Assembly (NCBI GenBank): GCA_013814015.1
Contig: JACCQS010000083.1
Span: 1-6,354, forward strand
Origin: Geodermatophilaceae bacterium
GTDB taxonomy: Bacteria > Actinomycetota > Actinomycetes > Mycobacteriales > Geodermatophilaceae
DNA length: 6,354 nucleotides
Direction of reading: 5' to 3'
Position numbers and translations under genes: made by a program
Notes under the pieces: generated by a model
The model's database searches: none
What the model saw: the letters and a program-made list of their open reading frames with translations, nothing else
What the model was told of the DNA's origin: nothing
Part shown: positions 1 through 4,915 of the stretch, piece by piece
How the letters are laid out: the number at the start of each line of letters is the position of its first letter
Numbering within the stretch: position 1 is the first letter of the stretch

Positions 1-110
1 CTGCCAAGACAGTGAGCAACCACACATCCGCCATCTTCGCGAAGCTGCAGGTCGCCGGCCGCTCCGAAGCGATCGTCCGTGCCCGCACGGTTGGCCTCGG
101 CAACCCCTGA
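1..110 (+). CDS. LuxR/NarL-family transcriptional regulator, C-terminal end (5' truncated)
   Basis: The window opens inside this gene. Reading from base 3 gives 35 residues, starting AKTVSNHTSAIFAKLQ and ending in TGA at 108-110. This is the last part of a GerE/LuxR helix-turn-helix: the recognition helix (KTVSNHTSAIFAKL), then the final helix carrying the typical R-x-EAIVRAR pattern and the usual 'GLG' end. In this family the domain binds DNA at the C-terminus of a response regulator or of a larger ATPase-type regulator. The N-terminal signalling domain lies outside the window, so its trigger and partners cannot be inferred. The codons are ordinary for a GC-rich actinobacterium and nothing suggests a broken gene. 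The family call is firm; the subfamily is not. Confidence 0.85.
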   Translation, partial: AKTVSNHTSAIFAKLQVAGRSEAIVRARTVGLGNP

Positions 111-486
111 CCGCAGTCACTGAGGTCCCCAGCACGTGAAGGACAAGTGGGCGTCGGCCGATGGACCGCGCACCGTGCCTGGACCGGGTGATCATGATCT
201 TCGGTGTGAGACGGTCGAACTGTCGGAGCGGCCGGGCATCGGTTGACGCGGCGCCACGTCGAAGGGCGACCTTTTCGGACAGGCCGCGTCTGTGTTCTCC
301 GTTGCCGTAGCTGGATCGAGGGACCGATGAGCATCGCGAGCAGGTGGCTGACGCTCGCCGGTGGTTGGCTGGCCGGCCTGAGCCCGGTAGATCGCCGAGG
401 GCGGCGGGCGGTACACCCCGTTCGCCCATCTCGACGTTTGAGACCGTCCGGTTCGTGTTCATTGCTCAAGCGCGCCTCGTATGGCC
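111..486. other. Intergenic stretch without a supportable gene
   Basis: This 376-base stretch lies between the LuxR end and the 3' end of the PIN toxin gene. Open frames exist on both strands (for example 192-416 minus and 243-767 plus). Their translations are rich in Pro, Arg and Ser, show no recognisable fold, and the plus one runs antisense through the toxin gene, as expected of chance frames in GC-rich DNA. I see no tRNA, no strong terminator hairpin and no convincing promoter. A 10-base palindrome (GATCATGATC, 190-199) is the only sharp local symmetry. Confidence 0.6.
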
Positions 487-867
487 TTACCGGAGCAGTC
501 GAACGTGAATGGGCAGGTCGAGTTCCGTCCAGGCCCGGTCGGCGGTTAGCACCTCGGCCGCGGAGCTGCGGACCGCTAACGCCAGGCAGCACCGGTCGCC
601 CAGCGACAGCGCGCGTCCACCTTCGAGAGAGCGCATGGCTCCGGCAAGTTCGGCGTCTTCGACCTGCAGGGGCTCGAGCCGGACCCCAGCTGTGGTCAAC
701 AGTTCCCGAACCTGGCTCGCATCGACGCCGACATCAACGAGCTTCCCCACGATCTCGGCTAGATTGACCGTTCCCAGCCACGCGCCGGGTAGCACAGCTG
801 CGACGGCGTCGGCGCCCGGCTCGTCGTGGATGAGAGCCAGCACAGCCGAAGCATCGAGCACGGTCAC
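487..867 (-). CDS. vapC: PIN-domain ribonuclease toxin, VapC-like
   Basis: This is a 126-residue PIN-domain protein, the usual length for a VapC toxin: a Mg2+/Mn2+-dependent endoribonuclease that cleaves tRNA or rRNA to stop translation when its antitoxin is lost. The acidic active-site quartet is complete: D5 in VLDASAVLAL, E38 in NLAEIVGKL, D91 in LSLGDRCCLALA and D110 in VLTADRAW. The gene therefore looks catalytically intact. It starts with GTG at 865-867 and ends in TAA. Its GTGA start overlaps the TGA stop of the upstream antitoxin gene by four bases, so the two should be translationally coupled. The RNA target cannot be read from sequence. The PIN assignment is very secure; VapC rests on size and on the paired AbrB-type antitoxin. 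Confidence 0.93.
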   Translation of the reverse strand: MTVLDASAVLALIHDEPGADAVAAVLPGAWLGTVNLAEIVGKLVDVGVDASQVRELLTTAGVRLEPLQVEDAELAGAMRSLEGGRALSLGDRCCLALAVRSSAAEVLTADRAWTELDLPIHVRLLR

Positions 868-1106
868 TCGAGGGCGGCTGCCGCACGCCGTTCAGCCAAC
901 AACTCCTCGACCAGCGACCGTCCCCGTGGGACTGCCGCACCGAGCCGTCGTAACTCCGACAGGGCATCCTCCGGTCGTTGAAGCATGAGCCGATCGCCGG
1001 TGAGATGCAGGTGTAGCCGATCACCGGGAGACAGGCCGAGGGCGGCCCGTACCTCAGCGGGGATGACGAGACGACCCTGCCGTCCTAGAACCACCGTGGC
1101 ATGCAT
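864..1106 (-). CDS. vapB: AbrB/MazE-fold antitoxin, VapB-like
   Basis: This 80-residue protein has an N-terminal swapped-hairpin AbrB domain at about residues 1-46 (MHATVVLGRQGRLVIPAEVR, then ALGLSPGDRLHL). A charged C-terminal tail (about 47-80, ending LLAERRAAAALE) is the part that usually wraps the toxin. It should neutralise the PIN toxin and, as a dimer or in complex with the toxin, repress its own operon. The open frame extends 12 codons upstream to 1142, but I chose ATG 1104-1106 because the AbrB fold begins exactly there. No Shine-Dalgarno sequence precedes this ATG, so leaderless translation is possible, as is common for such genes in actinobacteria. The start codon lies in an imperfect palindrome (1096-1111) that could be the autoregulatory operator. 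Confidence 0.9.
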   Translation of the reverse strand: MHATVVLGRQGRLVIPAEVRAALGLSPGDRLHLHLTGDRLMLQRPEDALSELRRLGAAVPRGRSLVEELLAERRAAAALE

Positions 1107-1143
1107 GTCACTATCGTGCCACAACATGGTCAAGGATGCCACG
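1095..1143. repeat. Spaced repeats of TGCCAC across the vapB / VOC divergent region
   Basis: CGTGGCAT at 1095-1102 and ATGCCACG at 1136-1143 form an exact 8-bp inverted repeat, one arm beside each start codon. A third TGCCAC core lies between them at 1117-1122. The cores at 1096-1101, 1117-1122 and 1137-1142 are 20-21 bases apart, about two helical turns, which would put all three on one face of the DNA. This pattern suits a cooperatively bound regulator, but with such short cores chance is possible. Confidence 0.4.
1096..1111. promoter_or_regulatory. Candidate VapB operator: imperfect 16-bp palindrome over the vapB start codon
   Basis: GTGGCATGCATGTCAC equals its own reverse complement at 14 of 16 positions and is centred on the vapB ATG. 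AbrB-type antitoxins usually bind palindromes at their own promoter. On the minus strand, GATAGT (1115 to 1110) is -10-like and would place transcription start at or near the ATG, giving a leaderless message that a protein bound here would block. The symmetry is seen directly; its role is inferred. Confidence 0.4.
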
Positions 1144-1582
1144 ACTGGACATCCGCGCCAGGCGCGGCTTTGAGTTCGCTAACCCAGCCCTTCCGGTGCG
1201 GGACATGTCCGCCGCCGTGGCTTGTTATCGCGACCAGTTCGGGTTCACGATTCGTCACCAGGGCAGCGGCTTCGCGGTACTCCTGCGCGACGACGCCGAG
1301 GTCCATCTGTGGGAGTCCAGCGATCTCACCTGGGAGCAGCGCGATTCGATCGAACGACCGGTCCGATCCGGCGCCGAGTCTTTTCTCGCCGGGACGGCGG
1401 GCTGCCGTATCCAGGTTGACGCGGTCGACGCGTTGTACGCAGAGCTTCGTGCCGCCGGCGTGTTACATCAGGTATCGGTCGATGGTGTGGGCGACACCGA
1501 CTTCGGGACCCGAGAATTCGCGACGCTGGATGTGGATGGCAATCTCATTACGTTCTACACCTGGGTCACGCCTCGCAGTTGA
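1136..1582 (+). CDS. VOC-superfamily protein (glyoxalase / bleomycin-resistance-like)
   Basis: This 148-residue protein has the paired beta-alpha-beta-beta-beta modules of the vicinal-oxygen-chelate fold. The first module runs at about residues 12-62 (FANPALPVRDMSAAVACYRD, then the strand AEVHLWE). The second runs at about 90-143 (a helix near DALYAELRAAGV, then FGTREFATLDVDGNLITFYT). The closing 'TREFA.-D.DGN-TF' signature is typical of bleomycin-resistance-type members, which often bind and sequester a drug rather than catalyse. H57 could instead be a metal ligand, so a glyoxalase or dioxygenase role is not excluded and the substrate is unknown. ATG 1136 is the only start that keeps the first strand. 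It has little room for a ribosome site, and AGG directly abuts it, so short-leader or leaderless translation is likely. It is divergent from vapB with 29 bases between starts. Confidence 0.85.
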   Translation: MPRLDIRARRGFEFANPALPVRDMSAAVACYRDQFGFTIRHQGSGFAVLLRDDAEVHLWESSDLTWEQRDSIERPVRSGAESFLAGTAGCRIQVDAVDALYAELRAAGVLHQVSVDGVGDTDFGTREFATLDVDGNLITFYTWVTPRS

Positions 1583-1593
1583 CCAGCTAGATG

Positions 1594-2721
1594 TCACGCT
1601 CGGAGATGCCCGGCGAGGACCTCAGCGGCTCGGTCGGCATCGTCCTGGCTGGTCGACACGTGAAAGGACAGCCGGAGTCGGCCGGCCCGTACCGATCCCA
1701 CGATCCCTGCCGCAGTCATGAGATCCGGGACCTTGTCGTCGGCCACGACGGAGACGACCGCAGAGTTGGCCGACGGCAGACCGACGGCGGCCCGGAAGCG
1801 CTCGGCCAGTCCGAGTGCGTGGGCGTGCAACGCGGCGGGGCCGACCTCGGTGAGCAGCTCGAGTGCCGGCGCGGCACCGACCCAGGAATGCCAGGCCGGC
1901 GAGACATCGAATCGTCGGGCGTCGGCGGCCAGCCGCAGTGGAGTCCCGTAGATGCTGGACCAGCGGTCCTCGCCGGCGTACCAACCTGCGTTGTTCGGCA
2001 CCAGCTCGTCGCGTAGGTCTGGCTGCACGGTGAAGAAGCTCGTTCCGCGCGGAGCGAGTAGCCACTTGTAGCCACCGCAGACGGTGTAGGCAAACCGGCT
2101 GGCCTCGATCGGCAGCCATCCCACGGCTTGGGTGGTGTCGAGCAAGATCCGGGTATCCGTCGCTTCGCAGGCAGCCCGAAGGGCTGCCAGGTCGGCGACC
2201 CGGCCGTCGGCGGACTGGACCGCGGAGACCGACACCAGGGTGGTGTCAGCGCTCACCGCGTCCGCGAGACGATCCAGCGGTGCCTCGCGAACTGTCACGC
2301 CCCGACTGGCTTGGGCGTGGAACGGAAACAGGATGCTGGTGAAGTCGCCCGCAGCGGTGAGCACCTCGCTGCCCGACGGCAACGAGGCGGCGACCAACCC
2401 GGCGAACACCGAAACCTGGCTGCTGACCGCCACTGAGGACGGATGAATCCCAACCAGCTCGCCGAACGAGGCGCGCGCTGATTCCAGCACGTCGTCGTAG
2501 TCGAGGGGGTTCGCGGTCCCGCGCCGCCAGTCCTGCAGCGCACTCTGGAGCGCCAGCCAGCTGCGCCGTGGCGGCAGTCCCATCGTCGTGGTGTTGAGGT
2601 AGATCACCTCAGCGTTGAATTCCTTGCGGGCCCGGACCAGTCGGTCTCGGTCAGCGGTGCTCAATTCAGCCGGCGCGCTTGCCATCGATGGAGTCTGACC
2701 AACAGCGGAAGCGGGCGTCAT
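1594..2721 (-). CDS. Class V aminotransferase-fold PLP-dependent enzyme
   Basis: This is a 375-residue fold-type I PLP enzyme of the class V group (cysteine desulfurase / isopenicillin-N epimerase / kynureninase relatives). Visible cofactor residues are D195 in RILLDTTQAVGW (pairs with the pyridine nitrogen), Q198 in the same motif, K219 in CGGYKWLLAPRG (the expected internal aldimine lysine) and R350 in GRLRLSFHVST (substrate carboxylate). No NifS-type catalytic cysteine loop is apparent, so plain Fe-S desulfurase function is unlikely. A cysteine-sulfoxide lyase of the EgtE type is a possible relative, but no ergothioneine genes are nearby. The start is ATG 2719-2721, with a weak AGGA 11 bases upstream; the ATG at codon 13 is an alternative. 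It is divergent from the LysR remnant, a common arrangement for a LysR target gene, and converges on the VOC gene with an 11-base gap. Confidence 0.88.
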   Translation of the reverse strand: MTPASAVGQTPSMASAPAELSTADRDRLVRARKEFNAEVIYLNTTTMGLPPRRSWLALQSALQDWRRGTANPLDYDDVLESARASFGELVGIHPSSVAVSSQVSVFAGLVAASLPSGSEVLTAAGDFTSILFPFHAQASRGVTVREAPLDRLADAVSADTTLVSVSAVQSADGRVADLAALRAACEATDTRILLDTTQAVGWLPIEASRFAYTVCGGYKWLLAPRGTSFFTVQPDLRDELVPNNAGWYAGEDRWSSIYGTPLRLAADARRFDVSPAWHSWVGAAPALELLTEVGPAALHAHALGLAERFRAAVGLPSANSAVVSVVADDKVPDLMTAAGIVGSVRAGRLRLSFHVSTSQDDADRAAEVLAGHLRA

Positions 2722-2823
2722 GTCACCAACAGTCCTAGGTGGATGCTTGATGCGCTAGGGCCTGTCTCCAACGAAGGCTCATAGTTCTGCTTTGATTCAA
2801 TCGCGGCACGAGAAAGCAGCCGA
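2722..2823. promoter_or_regulatory. Divergent control region between the aminotransferase gene and the LysR remnant
   Basis: This 102-base spacer should hold both promoters. It contains a small perfect dyad, TTGA-T-TCAA (2792-2800), a repeated GATGC..TTGATGC (2742-2753) and separated arms CCTAG / CTAGG (2734-2738 and 2755-2759). Any of these could be part of the former LysR box, but none is a full T-N11-A site with strong flanking symmetry. No clear -35/-10 pair stands out on either strand. Confidence 0.35.
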
Positions 2824-3631
2824 ATGGATCCTCGACGGCTGCTGATCTTCCGAGAGGTCGCCCGGCGCGGTTCGTTGTCGGCCGCTCAGCCTGACGACGT
2901 TGCGTGCCGGCCGGCTGCGCCTGGCCGCGTTCCCTTCGGCCTGCGCACTGCTGATCCCCCAGGCCCTGGTCAGTCTGGCCCGACAGGCTCCCGAACTGGA
3001 CGTACGGTTGACCGAACTCGAGCCGCCGGAAGCCCGGGCACTCGTCCTCGCCGGTGACGCCGATCTGGCTGTCATCTTCGACTATGCGCCCCGCACGGCC
3101 GTCCACGCAGCCCCAGGATTCCTGCGGTTGCTCGAGACCGGTCCCGAATCCGGCGCCGACCCCGATCAGCACCGCGACGTGATTGCCGTACCCCTGCTGG
3201 ATGACCCCGTACGCGCCGTCCTGCCTACGGCTCATCCGCTGGCCCGTCGTGGCGATCCCGGAACGGCCATCGAGCTGTCCCAACTCGCAACCCAGCCGTG
3301 GATCGCCGGCTGCGAGCGCTGCCGAACACATCTCGTCAGCGCGGCGGCTGCCGCCGGATTTTCCCCTGACATCCGGCACAGCACGGATGACTACGTCGTG
3401 GTCCAGAACCTGGTCGCCGCGGGGTTGGGCATCGCCTTGCTGCCGCAGCTCGCGCTGACTGCCGCCCCCAACCCGCGAGTCCGGGCAGTGGCCTTGTCCG
3501 ACAATCCGATTCGCCAGATCCGGTTGATCGCTCGTCACGAGATGGCCGGCACGCCCGCTGTTCGGGCTGCGCTACGCGCCCTGCAATCAAGTGCAGCCGA
3601 GATGGAAGGCGTCGGGCCGTCGATGCGTTAG
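2824..3631 (+). pseudogene. LysR-type transcriptional regulator, broken by an internal deletion in the DNA-binding domain
   Basis: ATG 2824 opens a classic LysR N-terminus (MDPRRLLIFREVARRGSLSAA), which is helix 1 and the start of the helix-turn-helix. After about residue 21 the frame becomes nonsense. From about 2891 a different frame (+1) resumes with LTTLRAGRLRLAAFPSA, the start of the effector-binding domain, and runs unbroken to TAG 3629-3631. Judged from the usual spacing in this family, roughly 60-70 residues are missing: the recognition helix, the wing and most of the linker helix. The first frame stops at 3057. The remaining effector domain is long, in good codon usage and has no stops, so the loss may be recent. 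A TTG at 2900 could in principle start a headless protein, but no ribosome site precedes it. The intact ancestor probably controlled the divergent aminotransferase gene. Confidence 0.82.
3604..3629 (+). promoter_or_regulatory. Possible SigH/SigR-type promoter upstream of the chaperone gene
   Basis: GGAAG at 3604-3608 and GTT at 3627-3629 are 18 bases apart. This resembles the actinobacterial thiol-stress sigma factor pattern GGAAT-N18-GTT, except for G at the fifth position. It lies inside the end of the LysR remnant, and its downstream half touches the CIRCE element. Short motifs like this occur by chance, so this is only suggestive. Confidence 0.25.
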
Positions 3632-3654
3632 CACTCGGGCAGTTACAGTGCTAG
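3628..3654. promoter_or_regulatory. CIRCE element (HrcA operator)
   Basis: The left arm TTAGCACTC (3628-3636) matches the CIRCE consensus exactly. A spacer of exactly nine bases follows. The right arm CAGTGCTAG (3646-3654) matches GAGTGCTAA at seven of nine positions, for 16 of 18 overall. The inner seven bases of the two arms (TAGCACT / AGTGCTA) are perfect inverted repeats. HrcA binds CIRCE to repress heat-shock genes such as groES and groEL. The element overlaps the LysR remnant's stop codon and ends 32 bases before the GTG of the FmdB-type gene, the normal position for controlling it. TACAGT (3644-3649), inside the element, could be the -10 box, so bound HrcA would block polymerase. Confidence 0.85.
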
Positions 3655-3670
3655 TTGTCCACCGTGCACC

Positions 3671-3676
3671 GAGGAG
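3671..3676 (+). promoter_or_regulatory. Ribosome binding site of the FmdB-type chaperone gene
   Basis: GAGGAG lies ten bases before GTG 3687-3689. This decides the start: the open frame extends back to 3591, but the zinc-ribbon fold begins right at this GTG with PTYQYAC, and the upstream part overlaps the CIRCE element and the LysR remnant. Confidence 0.75.
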
Positions 3677-3686
3677 CCCCACGAAC

Positions 3687-4097
3687 GTGCCCACTTATCA
3701 GTACGCCTGCACCGATCCGGCCTGCGATCACCGCTTCGAGCAGTTCCAGAGTTTCACCGACGCTGCGCTGACCGACTGCCCAGTCTGTTCGAGCCGACTG
3801 CGCAAGGTGTACGGGTCGGTCGGGGTCGTGTTCAAGGGTTCGGGTTTCTACCGCAACGACTCTCGGGCCGAGAGCAACGGGGCGAAGAAGAAGAACGGCG
3901 ACTCGGAGTCCAAGTCGTCCTCGGACTCGTCTGCGTCCTCGGATTCGTCGTCTGACTCCGCGTCGAAGAGCAAGGACATGTCGTCTGGAAGCGATTCTTC
4001 CGGCACCGGCGGGAAGTCGGACATATCGACATCGCCGAAGAGCACCGAAAAGTCGGCTGCCAAGTCGGGTACATCGGCGTCGAGTTCGTCGAAGTAG
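3687..4097 (+). CDS. ruc: FmdB-family zinc-ribbon protein with disordered tail, Ruc-like redox-regulated chaperone
   Basis: This 136-residue protein starts with GTG. Residues 1-56 are an FmdB-type zinc ribbon beginning PTYQYAC, with four cysteines (C8, C13, C31, C34), followed by the conserved KVYGSVGVVFKGSGFYR. Residues 57-136 are a low-complexity tail of Ser, Lys, Asp/Glu, Gly and Thr, with no cysteine and no aromatic residue, hence almost certainly disordered. This architecture matches the M. tuberculosis redox-regulated chaperone Ruc (Rv0991c), in which oxidation of the zinc cysteines activates holdase activity. A CIRCE element just upstream predicts HrcA-controlled heat induction, as reported for the mycobacterial gene. 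The first cysteine pair is spaced C-x4-C rather than the common C-x2-C. The FmdB family is certain; chaperone function and the symbol are inferred from family, architecture and promoter. Confidence 0.82.
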   Translation: MPTYQYACTDPACDHRFEQFQSFTDAALTDCPVCSSRLRKVYGSVGVVFKGSGFYRNDSRAESNGAKKKNGDSESKSSSDSSASSDSSSDSASKSKDMSSGSDSSGTGGKSDISTSPKSTEKSAAKSGTSASSSSK

Positions 4098-4204
4098 TTC
4101 CGGCGCCGGGCCAGCGTTCGCCGCGATCCACAGGCCGCGATCCCGGTTTCCACAATCTTTCGGTGGAGCCTGTGTCGAGCGCGGGCGGCTCCTAGCCTCG
4201 CTGG
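4098..4204. other. Spacer between the chaperone and SAF genes, with short repeats
   Basis: These 107 bases contain a self-complementary CCGGCGCCGG (4101-4110) just after the chaperone stop. They also hold an exact 10-base direct repeat GCCGCGATCC (4120-4129 and 4134-4143) and a dyad TCCAC-N9-GTGGA (4149-4153 / 4163-4167). There is no U-tract terminator, so read-through from the CIRCE promoter into the next gene is possible, though a separate promoter here cannot be excluded. Confidence 0.4.
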
Positions 4205-4870
4205 ATGCCCCTGCGCTCAGCCCCGTTCTTGTCCGCACTTGCGCTGTCCCCCCGATGGCTGAACGCTCGACGGCTGCTGGCCGCACTCCTGGCCGCCGCC
4301 GCGCTGGTGCTCGCGGTTGCACCGGTGGGTCCGACGACGCCGACCGCGAGCGCGACCGTGGAGCCGGCGACAGTCGTCCTGATAGCGGCGCGCGACCTCA
4401 CGGCCGGCCTCCCGATCGGACCGGACGACCTACGTTCAGCGGAGCGTATGACGGCCCAACTGCCTGATGGCGCTTTGATTCCGGGCGTGGACGTCGTCGG
4501 ACGGGTGATGACCGGCTCGGTTCGTCGAGGCGAGGTCATCACCGATCTGCGCCTCCTGGGACCGGGCCTGTCGGGCAGTCTCGGAGCCGGTGTGGTCGCC
4601 AGTCCAGTGCGGCTGGTCGATCTCGAGGTCGCCGCTCTGCTGCGACCGGGCGATCGGGTGGACATTCTGGCTGCCACGGACGACGCCGCCACGGCCACCA
4701 TCGTCGCCGCCGGCGTTGTCGTCCTAGCAGTTCCGCTCGCCGAATCCGACGATCCCGGAGGCGCCCGACCCATCGGCCTGGTCGTCGTGGCCGTCGATCG
4801 GGACACGGCCAGCCGGCTCGCCGCCGCCGCGGCGTCGAGCATCCTCACGGCTACACTTCTGCCCCCGTAG
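4205..4870 (+). CDS. Membrane-anchored SAF-domain protein (CpaB/RcpC-like)
   Basis: This 221-residue protein has one hydrophobic segment at about residues 23-40 (LLAALLAAAALVLAVAP) after a basic stretch (RWLNARR). It is probably an uncleaved N-terminal anchor with the rest outside the membrane. A SAF domain follows at about 57-113 (VVLIAARDLTAGLPIGPDDL, then VVGRVMTGSVRRGEVIT), then a CpaB/RcpC-like part at about 125-220 (VRLVDLEVAALLRPGDRVDI; PIGLVVVAVDRDTASRLAAA). CpaB proteins help assemble Flp/tight-adherence pili, but no pilus genes are visible here, so that role should not be transferred. The neighbours, an FmdB-type chaperone and MscL, suggest an envelope or stress role instead. ATG 4205 fits the anchor, although no good ribosome site precedes it. 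The domain call is strong; the function is unknown. Confidence 0.82.
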   Translation: MPLRSAPFLSALALSPRWLNARRLLAALLAAAALVLAVAPVGPTTPTASATVEPATVVLIAARDLTAGLPIGPDDLRSAERMTAQLPDGALIPGVDVVGRVMTGSVRRGEVITDLRLLGPGLSGSLGAGVVASPVRLVDLEVAALLRPGDRVDILAATDDAATATIVAAGVVVLAVPLAESDDPGGARPIGLVVVAVDRDTASRLAAAAASSILTATLLPP

Positions 4871-4884
4871 CCATCGGAACTCGC

Positions 4885-4897
4885 CCCGGCGGCCGGG
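4885..4897 (+). repeat. Short GC hairpin before the mscL ribosome site
   Basis: CCCGG-CGG-CCGGG forms a 5-bp all-GC stem with a 3-base loop, ending five bases before the mscL Shine-Dalgarno sequence. It has no following T-run, so it is not a classical terminator. It could tune translation of mscL or simply reflect base composition. Confidence 0.35.
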
Positions 4898-4901
4898 TGC
4901 G

Positions 4902-4909
4902 AAGGGGAG
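4902..4909 (+). promoter_or_regulatory. Strong ribosome binding site of mscL
   Basis: AAGGGGAG lies six bases before ATG 4916. It is the best Shine-Dalgarno sequence in the window and fixes the start, which also matches the conserved MscL N-terminus. Confidence 0.8.
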
Positions 4910-4915
4910 TACCGC

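Noticed and set aside
190..199. Palindrome GATCATGATC as an operator
   Set aside because: It is isolated, with no supported gene start nearby, and a 10-base palindrome can occur by chance.
192..767. Open frames on both strands in and beyond the 111-486 spacer (192-416 minus, 243-767 plus)
   Set aside because: Translations are Pro/Arg/Ser-rich with no recognisable family, there is no ribosome site, and the plus frame runs antisense through the PIN toxin gene. They are typical chance frames in GC-rich DNA.
2735..3538. Long minus-strand frame of 267 residues opposite the LysR remnant
   Set aside because: It is antisense to a recognisable LysR effector domain. The Gln/Gly/Arg-rich translation has no known fold.
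2900..3631. A genuine short regulator starting at TTG 2900
   Set aside because: There is no ribosome site, the first codons match the LysR linker, and an out-of-frame LysR N-terminus lies just upstream, so a broken gene explains it better.
4101..4110. CCGGCGCCGG as a terminator after the chaperone gene
   Set aside because: A perfect palindrome without a loop and without a T-run. It cannot form a normal terminator hairpin.
4125..4155. Two TCCACA motifs as DnaA boxes
   Set aside because: Neither matches the full actinobacterial DnaA box TTGTCCACA closely, and two weak copies are not an origin.
3651..4322. Minus-strand frames opposite the chaperone gene, including an acidic protein at 3848-4153
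   Set aside because: The acidic look comes from reading the Ser/Lys-rich codons of the chaperone tail in reverse. No start signal or family supports a gene.
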